DNA of 64,000 bases from Planomicrobium sp. CPCC 101110 (GCF_007859395.1 NZ_VOHD01000003.1:87561-151560), one strand, 5' to 3'; shown: positions 35,116-43,784, numbered from the stretch's first letter. A program made the numbers and translations. The notes: generated from the letters alone by a model not told the origin.

Positions 35116-36141
35116 TTAAGGCTTCACCTGTTCCATCCGCTCTTTGATGGCTTTGAAAACCAGCTCCGGCTCGTCATCCATTACAAAGTGGCCGCTCTTT
35201 TCAGCGACAATCAGCTTGCTGTCCGTAGAAAGGGCAAGCAATTGCTTTTGCTGTTCCTGCCACATATTTTCCATTTGTTCGCTGTTCTCTGCTGGTATCC
35301 CGACAGCAGTGGCATCTGTCGGAATTCCGTGGGTGATGATTGTCAAAGGAAGGTCTCCCAATGTTCGGCCACGGATACTGTCCTCTAAATTGGTGAGATT
35401 TTTCAATTCTTGTTCCTGAGCCTGAAAAAATTTAGGCTGCATTTCGATGTTCATGATTTTGTCCTGCTCGTCTTCTGGAAGGCCGGGCAAAACAGAATTC
35501 TCCATTAAGCGGATAACGCCGAGCCGCTTCAATAAAGTAAGCGTATTGGCAGACGGGATATTCACTGAAGCTGGGTCAAGTCCGGCAGCTTCAAAAAAAG
35601 GAGCGGTTTCCCTTGAAAAGTTTTCAGGCCTTGCGTCGAGCAGCACAATGCCTCCGACTTCCTCAGGATAAGTTTGGGCGAACAGGCGGGAATACATTCC
35701 TCCCAGCGAATGGCCCACCAAGATGTAAGGCCCTTCAATTTTTTCCTTCTTTAAAGCTGTATACAGTTCCTGAACGATATTGCTGCCGGTTCGTTCGGCA
35801 GTTGCTTCTTCACTCCAGGCGTAGCCCGCACGGTCATAAGCCACGACAGTGCCGTATGCTGCTAATTTTTCCGGCAGATCGCTCCAGCTGGTGCTTGCCA
35901 ACCCACTGCCTGTTTCAAGCAACACAACCGGCTTTCCGGTTCCTTGCTGTAGAAGATGCAGTTTGGTGCCGCCGGCGTCAACCATTTTTCCTTCAGGCGG
36001 ATACTTTTTGGCTCCTTGATGGCTGGCTATCGCTTCAAAGGCAATTCCTGAAACTGCTAGGAGCACGGTTAAGGCAACGAGCGAAAAAAGAATTTTCATC
36101 CACAAAGGCTTGGTTTTCTTCTTTTCAATCGATGTTCCCAT
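35116..36141 (-). CDS. Membrane-anchored alpha/beta hydrolase
   Basis: 341-residue alpha/beta-hydrolase with one N-terminal membrane helix (about 15-35, ILFSLVALTVLLAVSGIAF) and an extracytoplasmic catalytic domain. Nucleophile motif GHSLGGMYSR, oxyanion-side strand PVVLLETGSGLAS, likely acid in ITHGIPTDATAV or DARPENF region, and catalytic His in SGHFVMDDEP. Substrate unknown. ATG 36141 follows TAGGAGGAGCTTCAT. It is divergent from mnmH and has its own terminator. Confidence 0.85.
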   Translation of the reverse strand: MGTSIEKKKTKPLWMKILFSLVALTVLLAVSGIAFEAIASHQGAKKYPPEGKMVDAGGTKLHLLQQGTGKPVVLLETGSGLASTSWSDLPEKLAAYGTVVAYDRAGYAWSEEATAERTGSNIVQELYTALKKEKIEGPYILVGHSLGGMYSRLFAQTYPEEVGGIVLLDARPENFSRETAPFFEAAGLDPASVNIPSANTLTLLKRLGVIRLMENSVLPGLPEDEQDKIMNIEMQPKFFQAQEQELKNLTNLEDSIRGRTLGDLPLTIITHGIPTDATAVGIPAENSEQMENMWQEQQKQLLALSTDSKLIVAEKSGHFVMDDEPELVFKAIKERMEQVKP

Positions 36142-36304
36142 ATGAAGCTCCTCCTACTTGAATTTTCTTCGATTATAATCCCGTGCCTCTTGGATAACAC
36201 GGTTACATTTTCCTAAAAAAGAACAAGTATTTAAATCCATAGGGTGCCTCCGGCAGGTGTATACTTGGGATAAAGAAAAAAGTGCATTCCATGGAGGAAA
36301 AATT

Positions 36305-37363
36305 ATGTTCAGTAATATTAAAATAGAAAACTTGATCCCGTTGATGGAAAAAGGGGAAATGACTTTGATTGATGTCAGGTCGCCATCCGAATACAAAAAT
36401 TTCACAATGCCGGGAAGCATCAACATTCCGTTTTTTGATGATGCGGAACGGGCCGAAATCGGCACGCTGTACAAACAAATGAGTGTGGATGCCGCCAAGG
36501 AACGGGGGCTTGAAATTATTTCTGCCAAGCTTCCCGGGTTTGTCCGGGAAATCAGAAAGGTCAGCGGCAGCAAAACAGTGTTTTGCTGGCGCGGCGGCAT
36601 GCGCAGCAGAACAACCGCGACACTCTTGTCGTTGATGGATATCCATGTAAACCGGCTGGAAGGCGGAATCCGCGAATACCGCAAATGGGTAGTCAATCAA
36701 CTGGAACAGCCTGTAGTTCCGGTTAACGCCTATGTACTGAACGGATTGACAGGAACAGGCAAAACAAGAATTTTAAAGACGCTGCAAAAAGAAGGCTACC
36801 CGGTCATGGATTTGGAAGCTATGGCTAACCATAAAGGGTCGATATTCGGCCATATCGGGGCTGAACCACATAACCAGAAGGTGTTTGATTCGCTGCTTGT
36901 CCATAAAGTGCGGGAACTGCAGAATTCGCCTTATGTACTTTTTGAAGCAGAAGGCAGCCGAATCGGCAAAGCGGGCATCCCGCCTTGGCTCAGCGAATGG
37001 AAAGTACGCAGCCTGCATCTGTTCATCGATATGCCGATGGAAGAGCGGATCAAGGAAATTCTGGAAGACTATCAGCCTGACCAGCATCAGGAAGAATTTA
37101 TGGAAGCCTTTCTCCGGATCAAATCGCGGATGCCGCAAGAGGTGGCGATACAAATAGAAGCGAACTTGGAAGCAGGAGGATATTCTGCCGCAGTCAGTTT
37201 GCTGTTGGAGTATTATTATGATTCCCGCTATCAGCATATGAGCCTCCAATATCCGGAAACGCAGAAAAAGATTTTGAAGGTCCAAAATATAGAAGAGGCC
37301 ATTCAAGCAGTGAAAGACCATATCCCGAAACTGGGTACTGCAGACAACAAGCAGTCTGTTTAG
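36305..37363 (+). CDS. mnmH: tRNA 2-selenouridine synthase MnmH (SelU)
   Basis: 352-residue enzyme acting on the wobble uridine of Lys, Glu and Gln tRNAs: it geranylates 2-thiouridine and, with selenophosphate, replaces sulphur by selenium. ATG 36305 follows GGAGGAAAAATT. An N-terminal rhodanese domain (about 1-135) has DVRSPSEY and the catalytic Cys94 in FCWRGGMRSR. A P-loop domain follows with GLTGTGKT (147-154) and family motifs LEAMANHKGSIFG and FEAEGSRIG. The length is normal. Monocistronic. Selenium use needs SelD, which is not in this window. Confidence 0.92.
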   Translation: MFSNIKIENLIPLMEKGEMTLIDVRSPSEYKNFTMPGSINIPFFDDAERAEIGTLYKQMSVDAAKERGLEIISAKLPGFVREIRKVSGSKTVFCWRGGMRSRTTATLLSLMDIHVNRLEGGIREYRKWVVNQLEQPVVPVNAYVLNGLTGTGKTRILKTLQKEGYPVMDLEAMANHKGSIFGHIGAEPHNQKVFDSLLVHKVRELQNSPYVLFEAEGSRIGKAGIPPWLSEWKVRSLHLFIDMPMEERIKEILEDYQPDQHQEEFMEAFLRIKSRMPQEVAIQIEANLEAGGYSAAVSLLLEYYYDSRYQHMSLQYPETQKKILKVQNIEEAIQAVKDHIPKLGTADNKQSV

Positions 37364-37404
37364 CTCTTGAATTGCCGGGGCTGCGGGGAACCTGCGCAAA
37401 TTCC

Positions 37405-37413
37405 TGCTATAGT
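37405..37413 (+). promoter_or_regulatory. Extended -10 promoter of the yjdM remnant
   Basis: TGCTATAGT. No matching -35 seen. A GAGGACACAACG ribosome-site region and ATG 37445 follow. Confidence 0.5.
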
Positions 37414-37434
37414 GGAGCTATCAAAATGAGATGA

Positions 37435-37737
37435 GGACACAACGATGATGGAAGCCGGTTTGTCTGTCCGGAATGCGGCCATGAGTGGATGCCGGCAGGA
37501 GAACCGGAAAAAGCTGAAGAATCGGTTGTTGCCAAAGACGCCAACGGAAATCCATCAAATAGCGGGGATGCTGTCACCGTCATTAAAGATTTAAAAGTGA
37601 AAGGCAGTTCGTCCGTCTTGAAAATCGGGACGAAAGTGAAAAATATCCTGCTGGTCGAAAGGGACCATAATATCGACTGCAAAATCGACGGCTTCGGACC
37701 GATGAAATTGAAATCCGAATTTGTGAAAAAAGCGTGA
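37435..37737 (+). pseudogene. 5'-truncated yjdM/phnA-like zinc-ribbon gene
   Basis: The frame open from 37435 reads [18 protein letters not shown] then, from ATG 37489, [20 protein letters not shown] and the complete YjdM/PhnA C-terminal domain ([21 protein letters not shown] to KSEFVKKA). Intact family members start with about 17 more residues carrying the first CxxC of a zinc ribbon. Here a stop codon (37432-37434) precedes, and the ATG with a good ribosome site (37445) is in another frame. So the start and first cysteine pair seem lost through a small deletion. A 82-residue product from ATG 37489 is possible but would lack the zinc ribbon. An assembly error is the other explanation. Confidence 0.7.
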
Positions 37738-37747
37738 TGGATAAACC

Positions 37748-37795
37748 AGAACAAGCTTGGCTGCTTCCTATGGGAAGAACTGCCAAGCTTGTTCT
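37748..37795. terminator. Hairpin between yjdM remnant and dctB-like gene
   Basis: AGAACAAGCTTGGC (37748-37761) pairs with GCCAAGCTTGTTCT (37782-37795) with a nested CTTCC/GGGAAG stem. T tracts are poor, so termination is likely but not certain. Confidence 0.6.
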
Positions 37796-37798
37796 CGG

Positions 37799-38863
37799 TT
37801 AAGGATTGGTTTTGTGGCTTTTCTGCAGAATTTTCAACTCTTCCAGCATGTCTGCTCCAATCTCCTTACTGAATTGTTCATACAGCGGAACCAGCTTTTC
37901 CTTCCATCGCTGTTTTTGTGCCTCGGTAAGTTCATGGATTTGAATAGGGGATTGCTGTTTGATGAGCGCAAGCTGCTCTTCGTTGAGCTTGATGGCGTTC
38001 TTATCATTCCAGGCTGTCGTCTCTTCCATGGCTTCCAGAAGAATCTGCTTGGTACCGTCTGATTGCTGATTCCAGACGGCTTGGTCCATCATGACAGCAT
38101 ACCCTAAATAGCCGTGGCTGCTGATGGTCAAATGCTTTTGGACATTATAGAATTTTTTGGAATATATATTGGAAATCGTGTTTTCTTCTCCATCAACTAT
38201 GCCTGCTTCGATCAAATTATAAGTGGAGTTGAACGATTCCTCGTGGGACTCCACACCCAGCATATCGAATTGTTCACGGATAATTTCATTTGGCATAATC
38301 CGGAGCTTTTGCCCTTTCAAATCAGCGGGCTCTGTAATAGGACCGGTATTGGAGGTAATCTGCTTGAAGCCATTGGACCAGTGGGCAAGGCCGACCAACT
38401 CATTTTCCTGAAGCGAATCAAGCAATTTCCGTCCTATGTCGCCATGTATGCCGCGCTGCATCGCTTCATGGCTGTCAAAAGCGAAAGGCAAGTCGAGTAT
38501 GCCCCATCTTGGCGATAATTCGCCAAGCTTGGAAGTGGAAGGTGCGATAAATTGAACTTGACCGTCCTTTAAAGCATTGATTTCTTCGATGTCAGAGTAT
38601 AAGCTTCCGTTAGGGAAGACAACAATTTGGATTTTGCCATTTGATTTCTCGGCGACAAGTTCGGCAAATTTCGCCGCGGCTTGCCCTTTTGGCGTATTTT
38701 CGGCCACTACATGGCTAAACTTAAACACAATTTGTCCGCTTAACCCTTCCTGGTCATCATCATAGGGAGGCTCTGCCTGCGGAAACAGATTGGAATACCC
38801 TAAATAAGCGGCAAGGGCGAGGCCGATGCATGCAAGGGCCAGATAAACGGATGTCTTTTTCAT
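37799..38863 (-). CDS. dctB: TRAP-type C4-dicarboxylate binding protein (DctB-like)
   Basis: 354-residue exported binding protein of the DctP/TRAP family. ATG 38863 (MKKTSVYLALACIGLALAAY) follows AGAGGAGGTTCAGC; the N-terminal hydrophobic segment acts as signal or anchor. Family motifs: FKFSHVVAENTPKGQAAAKF, VFPNGSLYSDIEEINALKDG, the DLKGQKLRIMPNEI block with the ligand arginine and EAGIVDGEENTISNIYSKKF. No TRAP membrane subunits are nearby. Instead it is divergent from a DcuS-type kinase and its regulator, as for the co-sensor DctB of B. subtilis (dctB dctS dctR dctP), so a role in sensing C4-dicarboxylates rather than TRAP transport is likely. Confidence 0.87.
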   Translation of the reverse strand: MKKTSVYLALACIGLALAAYLGYSNLFPQAEPPYDDDQEGLSGQIVFKFSHVVAENTPKGQAAAKFAELVAEKSNGKIQIVVFPNGSLYSDIEEINALKDGQVQFIAPSTSKLGELSPRWGILDLPFAFDSHEAMQRGIHGDIGRKLLDSLQENELVGLAHWSNGFKQITSNTGPITEPADLKGQKLRIMPNEIIREQFDMLGVESHEESFNSTYNLIEAGIVDGEENTISNIYSKKFYNVQKHLTISSHGYLGYAVMMDQAVWNQQSDGTKQILLEAMEETTAWNDKNAIKLNEEQLALIKQQSPIQIHELTEAQKQRWKEKLVPLYEQFSKEIGADMLEELKILQKSHKTNP

Positions 38864-38936
38864 GCTGAACCTCCTCTGCAATCGTTACTGTAAGCATAAT
38901 CAGAACTGTCCGGTTCGTAAAGGGGAAGGAGCACGA

Positions 38937-40541
38937 ATGATGAAGCAGCTGCCAATCCGTTGGAAAATCATGATATTGTCATATGCAGTCGTCATCTTTT
39001 CCTTGTTGGTCGGTGGCATTGTCGTCATTGCCAATATCCAGCAAACAGAAGAAAAAGATTTGCAGATACGGGCGATGAACACAGCCAGGACTGTAGCAGA
39101 ATTGTCCGATGTAAAAAACGCCATCGGGCGGCCAAAGGGTTGGAAAACGATCAATCCGATTGCGGAAGAAATCCGCATTATCAACGAAGCCGACTATATT
39201 GTCGTCATGAATATGGAAAAAATCCGCTACTCCCATCCGATTCGGGAAAAGGTCGGAACGCTTTCAGGCGGCGAAGACGAAGAGGCGGCTTTTGCCGAAC
39301 ATATCTATTTTTCCAAAGCCAAAGGGGAGCTTGGTACGGTGATCCGGGCTTTCGTGCCGATAAAAGACACTGAGCTCAACCAAATAGGCGTGGTGGTTGT
39401 CGGCAACAAAATACCGAATCTTTTCGATATCATGAGCGGTTTGGGAAAAGCGGTTTTACTAATCGTTATCCTTACGTTAGTGTTTGGTTTGGCCGGTTCT
39501 TTACTGCTTGCCAACCATATCAAAAAGCAGATGTTCCATCTGGAACCGTTCGAGATCAAGCGGATGCATGAAGAGCGGACTGCGACATTCCATTCCATGA
39601 ATGAAGGCGTCATTGCCATAGACAATAGAGAAATCATTACAATCTTCAATGAGAAAGCCAAGAAAGTTTTCAATGTGCAGGGACATTTTGTCGGACAGCC
39701 AATCCGTTCCGTTCTGAAAGATACAAGGCTTCCTGAAATTGTCGAGAAGAACCAAGCCGTTTACAATGAAGAAATCAAAGTGAGCGGAAAAGTGATTGTC
39801 AGCACACGGATTCCGATCCGGAAAGATGAAGAACTCATTGGCGCTGTCGCTATTTTCCAAGACAGAACGGAAGTGGCGAAACTTGCTGAAGAATTGACCG
39901 GCGTCAAAAACTTTGTTGAAGCGCTGCGGGTCCAAAGCCACGAACACATGAACAAATTGCATACCATCGCTGGCCTGATCCAGCTTGGGAAACCCGAAAA
40001 GGCGCTTCAGCTCGCTTATAACACTACTGAAGAACAAGAAAATGTCACAAGCTTTTTGAATGAAAAAATCCAAAACGATGCCATTGCAGGACTGCTTTTA
40101 AGCAAAATAAGACGGGGGAAAGAACTGGATGTTGAAGTGGTGCTCGATCCGAACAGTTATTTTTCGGATTTCCCGGATGAACTGGACCAGCATGATTTTG
40201 TAGTCCTGCTTGGCAATTTGATCGAAAACGCTTTTGGTTCTTTCGAACATGTGAAAACCGGAGATAAACGGATCGATGTCAGCATTGAGCAATCAGAAGG
40301 CATATGTGCCGTCTTAGTAGAGGACAACGGCTCTGGCATTAAAGAGGAATACATGCCAATGCTCTATGAGAAGGGCTTTACAGTAAACAAGGCAGCGGGC
40401 ACAGGGTTTGGCCTTTACTTGGTCAAGCAGATTGTCGAAAAAGGGAGAGGCCAGATCCAAGTATCTTCTGCGCCCGCTGAAGGAAGTTCTTTCTTGATCA
40501 CTTTCCCGATGGAAGCGGAGGATGAATGGTATGGCATATAA
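38937..40541 (+). CDS. dctS: Sensor histidine kinase DctS (DcuS/CitA family)
   Basis: 534-residue membrane kinase. ATG 38937 and ATG 38940 both follow GGAAGGAG; the first is used here. TM1 about 11-32, extracytoplasmic sCache ligand domain (about 33-165), TM2 about 170-193, cytoplasmic PAS (about 212-315), then the SpoOB-type dimerisation helix RVQSHEHMNKLHTIAGLIQL with phospho-His335 and a HATPase domain with NLIENAFGSFE, DNGSGIKEE and GTGFGLYLVKQIV. It should sense succinate, fumarate or malate and phosphorylate the overlapping regulator gene product. The divergent binding protein gene and the downstream symporter support this. Confidence 0.92.
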   Translation: MMKQLPIRWKIMILSYAVVIFSLLVGGIVVIANIQQTEEKDLQIRAMNTARTVAELSDVKNAIGRPKGWKTINPIAEEIRIINEADYIVVMNMEKIRYSHPIREKVGTLSGGEDEEAAFAEHIYFSKAKGELGTVIRAFVPIKDTELNQIGVVVVGNKIPNLFDIMSGLGKAVLLIVILTLVFGLAGSLLLANHIKKQMFHLEPFEIKRMHEERTATFHSMNEGVIAIDNREIITIFNEKAKKVFNVQGHFVGQPIRSVLKDTRLPEIVEKNQAVYNEEIKVSGKVIVSTRIPIRKDEELIGAVAIFQDRTEVAKLAEELTGVKNFVEALRVQSHEHMNKLHTIAGLIQLGKPEKALQLAYNTTEEQENVTSFLNEKIQNDAIAGLLLSKIRRGKELDVEVVLDPNSYFSDFPDELDQHDFVVLLGNLIENAFGSFEHVKTGDKRIDVSIEQSEGICAVLVEDNGSGIKEEYMPMLYEKGFTVNKAAGTGFGLYLVKQIVEKGRGQIQVSSAPAEGSSFLITFPMEAEDEWYGI

Positions 40542-41226
40542 AGAAAAATTCAACGTGTTGTTAATAGAAGACGATCCAATGGTCCAGGAAGTGAATAAAG
40601 GGTTTATTGAAAGCATAGAAGGATTCCGTGTTATGGAAGTTGCCGGAAATGGGGAAGAAGGCTTGGCGCTGATCAAGGCGCTTCAGCCGGATTTGGTGAT
40701 TTTGGATGTGTTCATGCCAAAAAAAGATGGCATCAAAACTTTACAGGAGCTGCGGAAGCAAAAACTGGAAGTCGATGTGATCGTGGTGTCGGCGGCGAAA
40801 GACACTGAAACCATCAAGCTGATGCTGCAAAATGGAGCGATGGATTATATTATGAAACCGTTCAAGCTTCACCGCATTCAGCGGGCGCTCGAGAAATACA
40901 GAAAACATCGCTTGAGTTTTGATAAAGCGGAGACCCTTTCGCAAGACCAGCTGGACACTTTGCTTTATTCAAGTCACAGCATTAAAAGTGAAGAGTCGCA
41001 GTTGCCCAAAGGGTTGAACGAGTTTACTTTGAACGAGATTACAGCCAATATCCAGGTGCAGGACGCTCCAAGGTCTGCAGAAGAAGTGGCGAACGCCATC
41101 GGAATCGCCAGGGTCACGGCCCGCCGCTACTTGGATTACCTGGAGAAAAGCGGCGTCATTACATTAGATGTCCAGTACGGCGGAGTCGGAAGGCCAGTAA
41201 ACCGCTATATCTATAATAGGAAGTAA
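40531..41226 (+). CDS. dctR: Response regulator DctR
   Basis: 231-residue regulator of the CitB/DcuR group. ATG 40531 is chosen since GGAGG lies 9 nt upstream; ATG 40522 is only 1 nt from that site. The gene overlaps dctS by 11 bp. Receiver domain: Asp14/Asp15, phospho-Asp59 (LVILDVFMPKKDG) and the conserved Ser/Lys in VVSAAKD. The C-terminal helix-turn-helix (SAEEVANAIGIARVTARRYL, about 179-198) ends with the family GVGRPVNRYIY. It should activate the symporter gene; direct GACCAAAA repeats lie upstream of that gene. Confidence 0.92.
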   Translation: MAYKEKFNVLLIEDDPMVQEVNKGFIESIEGFRVMEVAGNGEEGLALIKALQPDLVILDVFMPKKDGIKTLQELRKQKLEVDVIVVSAAKDTETIKLMLQNGAMDYIMKPFKLHRIQRALEKYRKHRLSFDKAETLSQDQLDTLLYSSHSIKSEESQLPKGLNEFTLNEITANIQVQDAPRSAEEVANAIGIARVTARRYLDYLEKSGVITLDVQYGGVGRPVNRYIYNRK

Positions 41227-41230
41227 TCAT

Positions 41231-41272
41231 AAAGCAATCAGTGGAAATTTTGGTTTCTTCATTGATTGCTTT
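41231..41272 (+). terminator. Terminator after dctSR
   Basis: AAAGCAATCA (41231-41240) and TGATTGCTTT (41263-41272), followed by TGTGTTGC; large loop. Confidence 0.6.
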
Positions 41273-41288
41273 TGTGTTGCATAGAAAA

Positions 41289-41320
41289 GACCAAAAAGAC
41301 CAAAACAGCCATTATGACCA
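41289..41320 (+). promoter_or_regulatory. Direct repeats, probable DctR binding site
   Basis: GACCAAAA at 41289-41296 and 41298-41305 (9-bp period) and a third GACCA at 41316, in phase at 18 bp. Located 85-115 bp before the symporter start codon. Confidence 0.55.
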
Positions 41321-41339
41321 TAAGCTTCTCCTGAATAGA

Positions 41340-41353
41340 TGAAAGCGTTATCA
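41340..41353. promoter_or_regulatory. cre site for CcpA
   Basis: TGAAAGCGTTATCA fits all fixed positions of TGNAANCGNNNNCA. It lies between the direct repeats and the start of the symporter gene, which suits catabolite repression by road-block or promoter occlusion. Confidence 0.7.
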
Positions 41354-41404
41354 TTTAGAACAATTAGAAAATGATGCACTATTCGTAAAAGGAGGAAAAA
41401 AGAC

Positions 41405-42703
41405 ATGAAGAAGAAATTATATAAAAATCTAACCTTTCAGGTTTTAACTGCTATTGTCATCGGTGTTTTAGTCGGTTTGATTTGGCCGAATATCGGCAAG
41501 GAAATGAAGCCGATCGGGGATACATTCATCAATGCCGTCAAAATGGTCATCGCACCTATCATCTTTTTAACAATCGTTCTCGGAATTGCGAAAATGGGCG
41601 ATATGAAAAAAGTCGGCAAGGTCGGCGGAAAAGCGTTCATTTATTTTGAGGTAGTCACAACTTTGGCGCTTGTCATCGGCCTGGTCGTGGTCAACGTCCT
41701 GAAGCCGGGAGCAGGGCTGGACTTCAGCAAGCTTGAAAAAGGCGATGTGTCCCAGTACACGGAACAAGGCGCCCAGGGCATCAATTGGATTGAATTTTTC
41801 ACACACATCGTGCCATCGAACATGGTGGATGCGTTTGCAAAAGGGGATATCCTGCAGGTTTTGTTCTTTTCCATCTTGTTTGGTACCGGGCTTGCAGCTC
41901 TTGGCGAGAAAGGCAAACCGATTACGGAATTTCTGGACCGCCTGTCATTGGTTTTCTTTAAAATTATCGGTTATGTGATGAAAGCGGCTCCAATCGGGGC
42001 ATTTGCGGCAATGGCTTACACCATCGGCTTTTTCGGATTATCCTCATTGGTGCCATTGGCAAAATTGATGTTTTCTGTATACACCACCATGTTCCTGTTC
42101 ATCTTCATCGTTTTGAACCTTATCTGTAAAATGAACGGCATCAGCTTATGGAACTACTTGAAATTCATCAAAGAAGAAATCCTCATTGTGTTGGGCACAA
42201 GTTCCTCGGAATCTGTATTGCCGCGCATGATGGACAAAATGGAGCGCTATGGAGCTTCAAAATCGGTTGTCGGCCTTGTCATCCCGACCGGCTACTCATT
42301 TAACCTGGATGGAACTTCCATCTACTTGTCCATGGCTGTCGTTTTCTTGGCGCAAGTATTCGGTATAGATTTATCAATCGGCCAGCAAATCACAATCATC
42401 TTGGTTTTGATGCTCACATCTAAAGGCGCTGCAGGCGTTACAGGAAGCGGTTTTATCGTTCTTGCTTCTACATTATCTGCTTTGCAAGTTATCCCTCTTG
42501 AAGGATTGGCACTGCTTCTTGGCGTAGACCGCTTCATGAGCGAAGGCCGTGCAATCGTCAATTTGATCGGCAACGGGATCGCTACATTGGTCGTAGCGAA
42601 GAGCGTTGGCGAATTCGATGAATCGAAAAGCAAGCAAGCATACACCGATATGGTCGCTATGAGAAAAGCAGGCAGAGCAGCTGCGATAAATTCAGAAGCT
42701 TGA
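41405..42703 (+). CDS. dctP: C4-dicarboxylate/cation symporter (DAACS family)
   Basis: 432-residue sodium- or proton-coupled importer of succinate, fumarate and malate, the DctP (YdbH) type of Bacillus, called DctA elsewhere. ATG 41405 follows AAAGGAGGAAAAAAGAC. Multiple helices are present with family signatures: MVIAPIIFLTIVLGIAKMGD, VLGTSSSESVLPRMMDKME (hairpin 1), VIPTGYSFNLDGTSIYLSMA (substrate helix 7 with NxDGT) and LTSKGAAGVTGSGFIVLAST (hairpin 2). Located after dctSR with its own control region (direct repeats plus cre), so expression should need DctR and fall on glucose. Confidence 0.93.
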   Translation: MKKKLYKNLTFQVLTAIVIGVLVGLIWPNIGKEMKPIGDTFINAVKMVIAPIIFLTIVLGIAKMGDMKKVGKVGGKAFIYFEVVTTLALVIGLVVVNVLKPGAGLDFSKLEKGDVSQYTEQGAQGINWIEFFTHIVPSNMVDAFAKGDILQVLFFSILFGTGLAALGEKGKPITEFLDRLSLVFFKIIGYVMKAAPIGAFAAMAYTIGFFGLSSLVPLAKLMFSVYTTMFLFIFIVLNLICKMNGISLWNYLKFIKEEILIVLGTSSSESVLPRMMDKMERYGASKSVVGLVIPTGYSFNLDGTSIYLSMAVVFLAQVFGIDLSIGQQITIILVLMLTSKGAAGVTGSGFIVLASTLSALQVIPLEGLALLLGVDRFMSEGRAIVNLIGNGIATLVVAKSVGEFDESKSKQAYTDMVAMRKAGRAAAINSEA

Positions 42704-42716
42704 TTGGATGCCAATG

Positions 42717-42744
42717 AAAAGACCTTCATTTTTGAAGGTCTTTT
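42717..42744 (+). terminator. Terminator after the symporter gene
   Basis: AAAAGACCTTCA (42717-42728) pairs with TGAAGGTCTTTT (42733-42744), then T-rich sequence. Confidence 0.88.
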
Positions 42745-43165
42745 TATTTTTGGGAACTTTGCTATGCCGAACAAAGAAAGCTTATTGACACTTTTAAAAG
42801 AAGGTGTTTTAAAAACTGTAAGAAGCCGCCAGTCCACGCCTTTTCAAGAAAAATTTGCGGAATGTTCGTCTTGCTAGAGACAGAAACTCGATCTTTCGTT
42901 ATGCTAAATAAAAGCATCTTGCCGCTTTCATCTCACAGGAGAAAATTTCTTAAATGAATCTACGGCTGCTTCAATTATAAGCAAGAGGTTTTCTGGACCT
43001 TATAAATCTCCTTCTCTTACCAAAAGGAAAATTCAAGTTTAACATTGCAAAGACTGTGGTCAGTTGATTAGCCAGGTTTCGTACAGGGTATATCATACAA
43101 AAATCTTGAAAATTCAAAAGCTTGATTTTCCATTAAAAGTTGCTATTCGGGGAAGGGGCGGAAAA
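42745..43165 (+). other. Long gene-free stretch with a promoter
   Basis: 421 bases. TTGACA (42785-42790), 17 nt, TTTAAA (42808-42813) is a plausible promoter giving a leader of about 350 nt for the next gene. A tiny frame (MNLRLLQL, ATG 42954) follows AGGAG at a long spacing. I recognise no riboswitch or RNA gene. Confidence 0.4.
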
Positions 43166-43735
43166 ATGAGTACAGTCGAGTATGTGAAAAACTTCATCAA
43201 AGATCCCAATATCGCATCCATTACACCCACATCGCAAAAAGGGGTGAGGGAAGTATGCCGCAAAATGGATTTAAGCAAAAAAGTGGTCATTGTCGAATAC
43301 GGTCCGGCGACGGGGGTTTTCACCAATTATCTGCTGAAGCGCATTACACCGGATTCCATAATCATTGCCATTGAATTGAATGCGAATTTCGTTGATTATT
43401 TGAAGAAAAACGTCAAAGACCCTCGCTTGAAGGTGCATCAAGACAGCGCTGAAAATATTATCGGCATTGTCAGAAGCTATGGTTTGGAAAAGGTGGATTA
43501 TGTCATTTCAGGCATCCCATTTTCATTGTTGGACGAAGACACCCGCGAGGATATCGTAAAAAGAACAAGCCATATGATAAAAAAAGGCGGGAAATTTTTG
43601 CTTTATCAAACCTTTTTCCAAAAGGATGAGCACTTGAAAATGCATTTGGTCGATTATTTTGAAAAATCCAATGACCAGTACTTTTTTAGGAATATTCCGC
43701 CTTTGCGGTTATACGAAGCCATCAAAAAAAGATAA
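43166..43735 (+). CDS. SAM-dependent methyltransferase (phospholipid N-methyltransferase/KsgA-like)
   Basis: 189-residue class I methyltransferase. ATG 43166 (MSTVEYVKNFIKDPN) follows AAGGGGCGGAAAA; an upstream extension to 43064 has no ribosome site. SAM-binding motif I is VVIVEYGPATGVFTNYLL (about 37-54), motif II acid in IIAIELNANFV, and motif IV is DYVISGIPFSLLDED, close to the SGLP(W/F) seen in phosphatidylethanolamine N-methyltransferase-like proteins (COG3963) rather than the NLPY of KsgA. Substrate therefore open: lipid, RNA or other. Monocistronic with a terminator at 43785. Confidence 0.78.
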   Translation: MSTVEYVKNFIKDPNIASITPTSQKGVREVCRKMDLSKKVVIVEYGPATGVFTNYLLKRITPDSIIIAIELNANFVDYLKKNVKDPRLKVHQDSAENIIGIVRSYGLEKVDYVISGIPFSLLDEDTREDIVKRTSHMIKKGGKFLLYQTFFQKDEHLKMHLVDYFEKSNDQYFFRNIPPLRLYEAIKKR

Positions 43736-43784
43736 GCTTTGCAGTTCCGGAACTCTATTCCTGGTTAAGAAAATATGTTGCGTG

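Noticed and set aside
42764..42877. 37-codon frame (MPNKESLLTLLKEGVL start) after the dicarboxylate symporter
   Set aside because: No ribosome site, spans the likely promoter of the next gene and has no recognisable similarity.
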